Shown piece after piece: positions 36,812 to 46,720 of a stretch of 64,000 nt of DNA (within the stretch, counting starts at the first letter, position 1; every line of letters starts with the position of its first letter). The position numbers were made by a program, and so were the translations under genes. The notes below the pieces were generated by a model, which ran no database searches, was not told where the DNA came from, and saw only the letters and a program-made list of their open reading frames with translations. The stretch spans positions 19,485,501 through 19,549,500 of the forward strand of contig CM054178.1 of the NCBI GenBank assembly GCA_028829895.1. The letters run 5' to 3'. Origin of the DNA: Sinotaia quadrata (lineage: Eukaryota > Mollusca > Gastropoda > Architaenioglossa > Viviparidae).

Positions 36812-39800
36812 ATGGATCGCAAACAGGTTATCGAAGACCTGAAAGAAACCGGTATCATGATAGGATATCAGGGTGACGAACTGACTAGCTACATCAAAAC
36901 TGAGCTAGAGAAAGCGGAAAAAGCAGAAAAGGAGAGAGTAGAAAAAGCGGACAAAGAAAGGCAAGAGATAGAAAGGGAAGAACGGTTAGCTGCCCGCGAA
37001 GCTAAGAAGTTAGAGGCTGAAAGACTAGCTGAAACCGAGGCTAAACGCATCGCAGCGGACACAGAAGCAAAACGCATCGCAGCGGATACAGAAGCCAAAC
37101 GCATCGCCGCAGACGCGGAAATAAAACGGTTAGAATGGGAAGTAAAGAAACTAGGAGTTACCAATCCAAACCGTGATCGCAGAAGCAGTGGTGATTCGCG
37201 TTCTAGCGATGGAAATAATCACAGTAGAATTGAAAATATCATTCCAAAGATAAATATGGTCCCATTTGATGAGAACAAAGATCAAATAGACGCGTATTTA
37301 AAAACGTTTGAAAAGTTAGCCAGAGCAACGAACATTCCAGCGGAACATTGGGCGATAAATTTATCGGGGTTATTGCAGGGCAGTGCGAAAAACGAGTTCA
37401 ATAAGCTTAGCGATTCTGAGTCAGATAATTACGACACAGTCAAGGCCGCATTATTGAAACGTTACAAACTCACAGCAGATACATACCGCCGTAGATTTAA
37501 ACAGGCCACGAAAGCCAGTTCAGAGACGCACGCACAGTACATACGACGCGTAGCTGACTTGTTCCAAAGATGGATAGATCTAGCCGAAACTCCACAGACG
37601 TACGCAGGTCTTAGGGATGAAATGGTAAAAGACCATATTCTCGGGTCATACAAATCAGATCTACTGATTCACTTAGCAATAAGGGAAAAATCTACGCTAG
37701 AGGAGATAGGCAACGCCGCCGATCGCTTTGATGACGCACATTCTCAATTCTCGAACGCACACGCGAACAACAAGTCTCGACCGAACGAACCGCAGACTCG
37801 AAAGGATAAGAAAAATGACGGGAAGGCACATAGTGAGCGTGATGATAAAACATCTAAACCCGACACTAAAAACAAGCCCGACAAACAGAAAGATAAAAAG
37901 AATCTTGCATGTTACACTTGTGGTGATAGTGGCCATTTTTCACGAACATGTCCTGAAAAGAAAACAGCTAAAGTTTACGCAGTAGAAAGTCATACACCTA
38001 AAACAGAAAAGTCGAATCGAACACCAGTACAGGCAAACGGTCACGATACAATCGCTTTGCTTGATACAGGGTGTGAGCTAGACGCTATTGTAAATGCATC
38101 ATTAGTTAACCGTACCGACTACACAGGGGAGACAATCTCTGTCACCTTTGCAAACGGCGAACAAGACATTTTACCAGTAGCTGAAGTCTCGATTGTTTCA
38201 GACTTTGTAGAAGGAACAGTCAAAGCGGCAGTTATGGAAAACTCACCGCATGACGTGATCCTTGGTTGCAAGTATGTTTTGCCGTGCAAAAAACAAACTT
38301 CAATCGAACCACCACTGGTTAACGCTGTAACCAGAGCAGCGAGTAGTAAAGACAAATCTGTAACTGCACCGATGTCTGCCGCACCAGCCGTAGATAAAGC
38401 AACAGTTAGCGAGATTAAAATATTACAAGCTGAGGACGAAACACTAGACAAGTTACGCAGACAAGCTGTACTTGTTAGTGACGTCAACACTGACGATTCG
38501 AATAAGAAAGCGTGCATTATTCTGAAAAAGGGTTTATTGTACCGCTATTCGAAAGTGGGAGACGAATTTCGGAAACAATTAGTCGCTCCACAAACCAAAC
38601 GAAATGACGTATTACGATTAGGTCATGAGAGTCTTTTTGGTGCACACATGGGTGTACAAAAAACAACTAGTCGTATTACAAGTGAGTTTTATTGGCCGGA
38701 CATCATTGCCGATATCCGTAGATTCGTGTTAAGTTGCGACACATGCCAGAGAACACAGTCTAAAAATTCAATCAGACCCGCACCGTTAGGAGAGCCTGAA
38801 CTGATCAGTGAACCCTACAAGCGCGTAGCATTGGATTTGATTGGGCCTATAATACCCACATCAACGAGAGGTAATCGATACGTGCTGACCACTATTGATT
38901 ACGCAACAAGATTCGCCGACGCAGTACCATTGAAAAACATTGATACTGAAACTGTCGCCGAAGCCCTTTTCGGTCTTTGGAGTCGTGTTGGAATTCCTAC
39001 TGAAATTTTGACGGATCAGGGGAGTCAATTCATAGGCAACGTAATGAAGGAAGTAAATCGTTTACTTTCCATCAAACATCTTACTTGCACACCATACCAC
39101 CCCCAGGCAAATGGTCTGATTGAAAAATACAATGGGACATTAAAAACAGCACTTAAAAAGCTCGCCACAGATAAACCGAAAGACTGGGACAGATACATCC
39201 CTGCCCTACTATTTGCATATAGGGAGGTGCCACAATCTTCCACCGGGTTTTCACCATTTGAGCTACTTTACGGACGTACTGTACGCGGACCGATGATGAT
39301 TTTGAAGGCACTTTGGACTGATGAAAAGACAGATGACGAAGTTAAGACAACTTATACATACGTCACTGACTTAAGAAACCGTCTTGAAACTATAGGCAAG
39401 ATAGCACGGGAAAACTTGACGATAGCTCAGTCTAGACAGGCAGAATATTACAATAAGCACACCAAACCTAGAGAATTTGAAGTTAATGACAAAGTGTTAC
39501 TGTTGCTTCCTGAAGCACATAACAAACTTCAGATGAAATGGAAGGGGCCCTTTGTAGTTACCGCCAAGCTAGGGGGACTGAACTATAAGGTGCAGACAGG
39601 AAAGAGAGAGAAAATCTTTCATGTTAACCTACTCAAAAAGTACATAAGCCGTGAGGATCAAACCACTCAAGCTGATTTTGTCGTAGCGACGATAGTTACA
39701 GAAGACGAGGGGGATACTGATTGCGTCACTGGTACTTTACCAAACTGTCCTCTACAGACGGACGAAACTGTCAAAGACGTTAGGGTAAATGAAGCCTTGA

Positions 39801-41173
39801 CAGAAAGACAGAAAAAAGAAGTGAATGAATTGCTTAATGAGTTCTCATCTACTCTGACAGACAAACCAGGGTTGACAGACTTAATAGAATTTTCACTGAA
39901 GCTGACTGACAACAAACCGATACGTTTGAAGCCGTATCCGTTGCCACACGCTAAGATAGATGACGTTAGACGTGAGATTAAGACTATGCTAGATCTAGGG
40001 GTCATAGAGAAGACTGACAGTGCCTACGGATCACCCATCGTGTTGATTAAAAAACGTGATAACTCGTTCCGTTTTTGCGTAGACTACCGCAAACTCAATC
40101 AAGTGACAGAGTTTTGTGCCGAACCTCTTCCTGATCCGGATCTCATCTTCACTAAGCTAGCTAACGCTCATTACTATACCAAAATAGATTTGTCACGCGG
40201 TTTTTGGCAAATCAAGGTCAAGGACACTGATCGACACATACTAGCTTTCACTACACCAGTAGGAAACTACACATGGAAAGTTATGCCTTTCGGAGTTTCA
40301 AACGCTCCAAGCATTTTTTCTAAAATGATGCGGTCATTGTTAGAACCACTGTACGGACGTGGAGTTGAGAACTTCATGGATGATTTAATTCTAGGCACCC
40401 AGACATGGGAGGAGCACTTAACACTCTTACGAGATGTGCTAGCTAGATTAAAACAAGCCAACCTCACTGCCCGCCCTACGAAGTGTGAAATAGCACAATT
40501 CTCCTTAGACTTCTTGGGACACAAGTTGAGTCATGGAACTATGTCGCCAAGTGAAGCTAAGATAGCACAACTTAAGGACACTTCACAACCGCTAACAAAA
40601 ACACAAGTTAGAAGTTTTCTTGGTCTTGCTAACTACTACAGAAAATTCGTACCAGATTTTAGTGCCATTGCATGTCCTCTGACTGACTTGACACGTAAGA
40701 ATATGCCTACAAAAGTAGTGTGGACTGATGCATGCCAAAACGCTTTTGACACACTGAAATCTAGACTGACTTCAGATTTAGTTGTTAAACTGCCAGATTT
40801 GACAAAACCATTCTTGTTAAGGACTGATGCTAGCAACACAGGATTAGGAGCAGTGTTATTACAAGAACACAATGACACCAAACACCCAGTTGCATATGCA
40901 AGCCGTAAACTCACAACTACTGAACAGAAATATTCCACCAGTGAAAAGGAATGTCTTGCAATAGTTTGGGCCATAAAAAAGTTCGAAAACTATTTGTACG
41001 GAAAAACCTTTGTCATTGAGTGCGATCACCAGCCGTTGGCCTTTCTCGGACAGGCGCAATTTACGAACAGCCGTTTAATGCGTTGGTCTTTGTTTCTGAC
41101 ACAGTATGACGCAAATATTCATTACATCAAAGGGTCTTTGAATGTTGGCGCAGATTACATGAGTCGTGCTTGA
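36812..41173 (+). CDS. Fused Gag-Pol polyprotein with integrase before RT
   Basis: One 1453-residue frame with no internal stop. Residues ~30-115 are a charged coiled coil with three copies of TEAKRIAAD. Residues ~225-310 form a capsid region resembling a SCAN domain (RRF...RW...L). A CCHC knuckle uses C367, C370, H375 and C380. The protease has LLDTG (D418) and VILG (482-485). The integrase has H605, H612, C642, C645, then the D675, D735, E771 triad (35 residues between the last two) and a GPF motif at 912-914. Reverse transcriptase follows, with FRFCVDYRKLN and FMDD (1188-1191). RNase H has D1339, E1380 and D1405. The first in-frame ATG (gtaaaATGg) is taken as the start. Gag and Pol share one frame, so no frameshift sets their ratio. 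All catalytic residues that can be checked are present. Confidence 0.97.
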   Translation: MDRKQVIEDLKETGIMIGYQGDELTSYIKTELEKAEKAEKERVEKADKERQEIEREERLAAREAKKLEAERLAETEAKRIAADTEAKRIAADTEAKRIAADAEIKRLEWEVKKLGVTNPNRDRRSSGDSRSSDGNNHSRIENIIPKINMVPFDENKDQIDAYLKTFEKLARATNIPAEHWAINLSGLLQGSAKNEFNKLSDSESDNYDTVKAALLKRYKLTADTYRRRFKQATKASSETHAQYIRRVADLFQRWIDLAETPQTYAGLRDEMVKDHILGSYKSDLLIHLAIREKSTLEEIGNAADRFDDAHSQFSNAHANNKSRPNEPQTRKDKKNDGKAHSERDDKTSKPDTKNKPDKQKDKKNLACYTCGDSGHFSRTCPEKKTAKVYAVESHTPKTEKSNRTPVQANGHDTIALLDTGCELDAIVNASLVNRTDYTGETISVTFANGEQDILPVAEVSIVSDFVEGTVKAAVMENSPHDVILGCKYVLPCKKQTSIEPPLVNAVTRAASSKDKSVTAPMSAAPAVDKATVSEIKILQAEDETLDKLRRQAVLVSDVNTDDSNKKACIILKKGLLYRYSKVGDEFRKQLVAPQTKRNDVLRLGHESLFGAHMGVQKTTSRITSEFYWPDIIADIRRFVLSCDTCQRTQSKNSIRPAPLGEPELISEPYKRVALDLIGPIIPTSTRGNRYVLTTIDYATRFADAVPLKNIDTETVAEALFGLWSRVGIPTEILTDQGSQFIGNVMKEVNRLLSIKHLTCTPYHPQANGLIEKYNGTLKTALKKLATDKPKDWDRYIPALLFAYREVPQSSTGFSPFELLYGRTVRGPMMILKALWTDEKTDDEVKTTYTYVTDLRNRLETIGKIARENLTIAQSRQAEYYNKHTKPREFEVNDKVLLLLPEAHNKLQMKWKGPFVVTAKLGGLNYKVQTGKREKIFHVNLLKKYISREDQTTQADFVVATIVTEDEGDTDCVTGTLPNCPLQTDETVKDVRVNEALTERQKKEVNELLNEFSSTLTDKPGLTDLIEFSLKLTDNKPIRLKPYPLPHAKIDDVRREIKTMLDLGVIEKTDSAYGSPIVLIKKRDNSFRFCVDYRKLNQVTEFCAEPLPDPDLIFTKLANAHYYTKIDLSRGFWQIKVKDTDRHILAFTTPVGNYTWKVMPFGVSNAPSIFSKMMRSLLEPLYGRGVENFMDDLILGTQTWEEHLTLLRDVLARLKQANLTARPTKCEIAQFSLDFLGHKLSHGTMSPSEAKIAQLKDTSQPLTKTQVRSFLGLANYYRKFVPDFSAIACPLTDLTRKNMPTKVVWTDACQNAFDTLKSRLTSDLVVKLPDLTKPFLLRTDASNTGLGAVLLQEHNDTKHPVAYASRKLTTTEQKYSTSEKECLAIVWAIKKFENYLYGKTFVIECDHQPLAFLGQAQFTNSRLMRWSLFLTQYDANIHYIKGSLNVGADYMSRA

Positions 41174-41350
41174 TGCCATCAAGTGCCGGTACTGATAGAA
41201 TGTTGTTTAATCAATTAACTGAACCCTACGGATTCCTTCCTGTAAATATGAAATATAGTTGCACACTTTATTTCTAGGAATGTCGAAATTTTTTTTGTGT
41301 AAATTTTTCTTCATTGTGGACTTCTACATTTTATCATACATAATTTGTAG

Positions 41351-41382
41351 GAGGCATTTTATCTTGGCAAGATAAACGCCTC
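41351..41382 (+). other. Hairpin next to the polypurine tract
   Basis: gaggcattttatctt, loop ggc, aagataaacgcctc: five outer and eight inner base pairs separated by a 2x1 internal loop. It ends at the base before the polypurine tract. Its position suggests a cis-acting role in the element's RNA, such as 3' processing, plus-strand priming or export. That role is inference. Confidence 0.7.
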
Positions 41383-41395
41383 AAAAGCAAGGGGG
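41383..41395 (+). other. Polypurine tract
   Basis: aaaagcaaggggg directly before the 3' LTR. One C interrupts an otherwise pure purine run. It is the expected primer for plus-strand DNA. Confidence 0.85.
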
Positions 41396-42942
41396 TGTCA
41401 CAGTCTGATAAAATTGTCCGACTTCGTGACCCACTTGCCTTGTTTACTTCAAATTCGAATATTTGAAACCCTTGGCCCTTTGTTCAAAGCTTCCTTTTTC
41501 TAGGTGCTTCTAGAACAGGTCAAGATGTTATGTAACTTTAGGACCATTGTCCAGTTCTCGAACCAACCACATGCTTTGCGAACAGTCACGTGATACGCAA
41601 TATACCTTTCTATATATGTACCCACACGCTTCCGCTCCCTCACTTCGAGCACATTTTAGCTAATTCCATCAGCTTACTCGGGTCGTGAGAGGCAGCCGGC
41701 GCCATAGAGAATCAAGGTACCCTTCGACTTCTCTCAAAGGTATCATTTTATTTAATAGTATTTGCCTATGTATTGTTTAAGTATGTATTTGTGCTATGTA
41801 TTATATGATTTCCATATACACTTGAGCATGGTTCAGAGAAATAGCTGAAAACCTATATGTTACGGAATATAAATTTATTGTAACCATTTTTCCATTTCTG
41901 TACTTTAATTTATATTGTTTTAATTCACTAAGAGCCAGAATGCTGCGCTCGATATGAATTCTTCATGTAATTCAATTATTGCGTGTAATTTTAATTGTAA
42001 ATTGTGAAGCGCTCTGTCGGTTTGAATTACCTCTTGTATGAACATTAATTTAACGTTGTATCTATTTTATTGCTTCATACGTCATGACTGTTAAATGGAA
42101 CACATGTGAGACGATTATATTTTTTCTAAAATCTAATTGTAAGCGACGCGAGGTCGAAACTCTTTGTTCAGCGCATTTAATTGAGCCATGCCTAGGTAGG
42201 ACCTGTTAGGTTGAGAATTATATCCAAACACGTTGCATCCACAGGTCGGCTCATGGTTCATGTTTCACCATGCCTCACCTGCATTAGCTTATTGGTGTAA
42301 GCGTGTCGAAATCCACTCTGAGGGCCATGCTGCAAAAATTCCAGTTCCTAGCCACTAACAAAGGGACATCATTCCTTATGCACCACGTGTGTCGTTAAAG
42401 GGGGACTGAGGGAACGAATCAGCATGACTGAGTGTTGAGACCAAGGATACAAGAATAGAGCTAAGTGCAAGATCAAGTGTACAGATCTCAAAGGAACACT
42501 TTTCTGGCAATTTAGATTGACAAAAATCAGGCATAGGCGCGTAAAGACAGAGTGAAGACTATTCGCGTTGCATTCGATTTATTGTTAATTTGTTAAACTT
42601 TATTAAATCTTATTTTCTTTGTTAATACCTCTTAGTAGTTGATTTCTATGCACAATAGACCAATTAGATTAATTCTTAGATTTGAATGGGGGCGGATGAG
42701 CAGAAAGATTGATGACGAGTGCATATTAATTTAGAGGGACTTAACTGTTTTCAAATCTAGCTAAAAGTTCGCAGTTTATTAGTCTGTAAATTTGTCGTCT
42801 GAACTACAAGACGCACTTTTAATTAGTCAGATAATAAATTGAGCAACCAGTCTGCGTAGAATATGAGAGGAAGAATTAATTATATTTAAAGTCTTTTAAT
42901 TATTCTAAGCAGGGTCTTTAAATAAATACTGGAAACGTAACA
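41396..42942 (+). repeat. 3' LTR (1547 bp)
   Basis: Same start, end and length as the 5' LTR at a constant offset of 6752. No differences were seen by eye. It is followed by the right target duplication AAGAG at 42943-42947. Confidence 0.95.
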
Positions 42943-42947
42943 AAGAG

Positions 42948-44329
42948 ATCATTTATTTTGATTACTTTATCATTTACATGTTAGCTTTCTTAATAGAGAG
43001 AAATAGTCGGTGGCACTGATTGATGGCAAGAGCAAATACTTCTGTTCTTTTCTTCATCTTTTACGAGGCGGAGGGGTATCAATTTTATGTGCAATTATGT
43101 CAGGCAGTGAGTAACCAACGGAGACATTCTTCGCTCTTTAATTGCCAGGCTTGCACGAGCTTTAGTAAACGTACTGTTTTAGTAAATTAACCATTTTGTT
43201 TGTCCTATTTGATGGACTAGATACAAAGCCTAGAACCTTATCTGGGGATGGGGTAAGAATCACACTATCCATCCTGGCACGAATCGAACTCAGCCCCTGA
43301 ATTAAGCAAGAATTGCTGTGCCTTTGCGGTTGTCCTTCAGTTCAATAATATTGCTTCAGACACTAATTAAGTCCTTCAATTTATGACAGAGTATTTCTTA
43401 AATAGAAATTTTAATTCAAAATCTACTTCATTTTATAAGTTTTAACAGAATGGATCTTGAGGAGTCCATTCTACATTACTCAATTTTTATTTTAGACTTG
43501 CGACTTTACTGTTTTATAGTGCAAGAGCACTGGACAGTTTCTATCTATGGACAGTATAATTTACGTGTTCATTCGGCCTTCACCCATAAACAAGTGTCGC
43601 CCCAAGCCTTATCGTTCTAAATTATAATCGTACTTAAAGACAGCTCTTTATAGTTATAATTTAATTCATCACCGCTGTTACATAAATAAATCTAAGTACA
43701 GTGAAATATCGCTATAAGGCGATAATTGGGGTCCATAAAATCGGATTGCATTAATAGTGGGCTTTTTACAATATTTGACTTTTTTCTGTGAACATATACG
43801 TCTATTCATGTCTAATGTAAAAGGTTGGGTTATTATGGGACGAATATTAAATGGAATGCATTATTAAGATATATTCAAAATAATGGACGGATATAATATC
43901 TATAGGTTTTTACTTTGCGTTAAATAGTTTTTACTAATTTTTATTTGTTTGTACGATAATACACATTGTCCCATAATACCCCGAGTGACGTAATATCACG
44001 AATTAGGTTACACTGTATTACAACACCGCCAAGCCCAGCCAACATGTTTGCGGCTTTAGTTCTTTGATGTTTATTAAATTGTGAAAATATTTTATCAACC
44101 ACCGCATTGTCTACTGTTTGGTTTGTGCAACAATTGTATAATAATTAATTAAATATAATCACTAAACTACTTACTGGCCTTACTCATGGATCAGTAATAA
44201 GTAACATATCCGATAATGTTTATTTTGGAATAACACTTCAAGAACCTGGTGAAATCCTTACATTTCGGATCGTTTTATATTAAACGTAATATGCGAACTC
44301 TTCCCCAAAATGATAATACACTTTTTACA
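42948..44329. other. Intron sequence, no gene seen
   Basis: AT-rich sequence with no readable exon or known transposon protein. The text around 43790-43990 (wording such as cccataatacccc) may be the outer part of the repeat that follows. Confidence 0.45.
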
Positions 44330-45890
44330 CACTATGTTTCTTTAGTTTATTGAAAATAATTTTAAATAAAGAAACATGTACATTATTTATTAGAGTATAA
44401 TATATGCTTATCTGCATAGCACTGGTTTTAAGCAAATATTGTCCACGTACCTCTAGTTGCATTAAACATTAATTTTCCAAACTCATCACTAAATTACATT
44501 TACTGATTTAGTGTCTCGTATAACATGAATTTGAATCTAAATCTTGTATTAAATAGTGATAAATTAAAGAAGCATTACTTTATTTATTTGAGTGACATGT
44601 ATGCGGTCTGCATGTTGCTGGTTTTTAAGCACTTAATGTCCACCAAAGGATGGTTTTAAAGCATAAACCTTTTACTTTCCAATTTTAATACCAAATTAAA
44701 TTTGGGACTTTTCAACATACTTTAAAAATTTGAACAATTTATTAAATAGTGATACAATAATGTTAAATAAAGAAACTTAGCTTTATTTATTAGAATGACA
44801 TATACATGTCTGCGTATTGCTGGTTTTTAAGCAAATAATGTCTGCGTATTGCTGGTTTTTAAGCAAATAATGTCTACGTAAGGCTGATTTTTAAGCATAC
44901 ACTTATTTTTCACAAATTCAACACTAAATAGAAACTGTGGTCCTTTAAAATGATTTTGCATTTGAATCCTGCATTAAATAGAAATAAATTTAAGAAACGT
45001 TGCTTTATTTATTACAATAATGTTTAAGTTGCCTGCATATTGCTGCATTGCTGGTTTCAAAGTTTGCATTGTACAAGTAAGGGTGTTTTATAAGCATAAC
45101 ACTTTTACTTTCCAACTTTAATACCAAATTAAATTTGGGGTCCTTAAACATGATTCTGAGTTTGAATCTTTTTTTAAATGGTGAGAAATTAATAGTAAAT
45201 ATAGAAAAAATATAGAAAAATCAAGTTATTTCCAAAATTAACTTACAGGTATGATTACTTTTTTAATTTTTTAATAGCAAATTATGCTCACATAAGGTTG
45301 TTTTTAAAAGAAAAAAGCTTTTATTTTTGTAAGTCAACACTATATTGATTTTGTGGTCCTTTAATTTAATTTTGACTTTAAACCTGTATGAAATAGTGAT
45401 AAATTAAGGAAACCTTGCTTTCCTTTATTTATTTGAGTAACATATATGTTGTCTGCATATTGCTGGTATGTAAGCACATAATGTCCACCTAAGGCTGTTT
45501 TTAAAACATTTACTTTCCAATTTTAATACCAAATTAAATTTTGGACCTTTTAACATGCTTTTAAATTTGAACAATTTATTAAATAATGAGACAATGGCAT
45601 TAAATAATGAAATATAGCTTCATTTATTAGAATGACATATATGTCCACATATTGCTGGTTTTTAAGCAAATGATGTCTGCTTAAGGCTGGTTTTTAAGCA
45701 AATGATGTCTGCTTAAGGCTGGTTTTTAAGCAAATGATGTCTACATAAGGCTGGTTTTTAAGCAAATGATGTCTACTTAAGGCTGGTTTTTAAGTATAAA
45801 CATATATTTTTCCAAACTCAAGATTTAATTGAGTTTGGAGTCCTTTAACATGATTCTAAATGTATATCCTGATTTAAATAGTAATAAATC
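44330..45890. repeat. Dimeric higher-order repeat of ~410-440 bp
   Basis: Two kinds of ~200-bp monomer alternate. One is marked by ccaaactca ... actaaat (about 44475, 44919, 45331, 45812), the other by aataccaaattaaatttggg (about 44671, 45105, 45511). Spacing within each kind is 444, 412 and 481, and 434 and 406. Each monomer carries tgctggtttttaagcaaat-type motifs. Copies are diverged, so the array is old. Confidence 0.75.
45654..45800. repeat. 32-bp minisatellite nested in the higher-order repeat
   Basis: gctggtttttaagcaaatga plus tgtctgcttaag repeats at 45654, 45686, 45718, 45750 and 45782, an exact 32-bp period. Single units are scattered through 44400-46370, for example at 46172 and 46350. 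Confidence 0.9.
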
Positions 45891-46392
45891 AATATAAAAA
45901 CTCAACAATATATTTTTATTCATACCAAATTGTGGACTTTTAGATTATAAAATGAGATACATCTATACAAATATCTATTAAAGCAAATGTATTCTTCTAC
46001 TTTTGATTTATATTTATAACCTATACATTTATTTATGCAGAGTCATGGTTTTTAAAAAGATTCATTTGTTTACAACTATAAAATTGACCATTTTAACTAA
46101 GTGTCCACATAATGCTGGTTTTTAAGTACGAGTCCCATAATGCTGGTTTTTAAGTGTATGTGTTTGTCTACATAATGCTGGTTTTAGGGTTATAGGAATT
46201 AGGCAGACCACAAAACATGTATATTTTTTGTTATTTGATATTTTTTCTTCAAATTAAGTACGTTTGCTATTAGTGATGTCTAAAAGCAGAATGTGAAAAA
46301 AAAATGTTAATTTTATTATTATTATGGGATATACACTGTGTCCACCTAATGCTGGTTTTTAAGCATGGTCTACCTAACGCTGGAAATAGGGT

Positions 46393-46394
<2 letters not shown>

Positions 46395-46421
<27 letters not shown>
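46395..46421. repeat. (TA)n microsatellite at repeat end
   Basis: It follows gctggaaatagggtta. The mirror arrangement is at 14476-14515. Confidence 0.85.
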
Positions 46422-46424
<3 letters not shown>

Positions 46425-46435
46425 CTCCATTATAA

Positions 46436-46720
46436 CACAATCATATTTATAATACAATTTACCTCGTGGTAATTGCAATGCATGTTAACTATCATTAGCG
46501 CTTTCCCATGATAGCAATTAACAGTGGGAATATGGTTACATACACATGGTTACTCTTCTTGGTCATTTTACAAGTGTAACAATTGCTAACGCCACTTAGC
46601 TTCTGCGAGAAAAATATAACAATCATTTAATAATAATTTATAATCACATAAATATTTTACACATTATTTATAATATAAAAATACATCAATTTTATGAATG
46701 AGAAATACACAGTCTATAGA
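46436..46720. repeat. Dispersed repeat (related copy at 50335-50560)
   Basis: Shared in order with 50335-50560: aatacaattta, ataacaattaa/atagcaattaac, acatacac(a/g)tggt, caagtgtaac/caaatgtaat, gccacttagctt. Non-coding and of unknown type. Confidence 0.55.

Larger units (their letters stand above)
34644..42942 (+). mobile_element. Complete Gmr1-like Ty3/gypsy LTR retrotransposon (8299 bp)
   Basis: Seen in sequence: two 1547-bp LTRs beginning TGTCACAG and ending CGTAACA, a 5-bp target duplication, a primer-binding site, one uninterrupted ORF and a polypurine tract. The ORF order is Gag, protease, integrase, reverse transcriptase, RNase H. Most gypsy elements have integrase last. Integrase before a gypsy-type RT defines the Gmr1-like group, first described in deuterostomes (Goodwin and Poulter 2002). 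No envelope gene is present; only 222 bases separate the stop codon from the 3' LTR. The element lies in an intron of the EGF receptor gene in the same orientation. LTR identity by eye and the intact ORF point to a recent insertion. Placement in the group is inferred from domain order and would need an RT/integrase tree. Confidence 0.95.

Noticed and set aside
41174..41395. Possible envelope gene after Gag-Pol
   Set aside because: Only 222 bases lie between the stop and the 3' LTR and they contain no sizeable frame, so the element has no envelope gene.
45654..45800. Regular 32-bp repeats that might recall a CRISPR array
   Set aside because: Units are directly adjacent with no unique spacers, there are no cas genes, and the setting is an animal genome.
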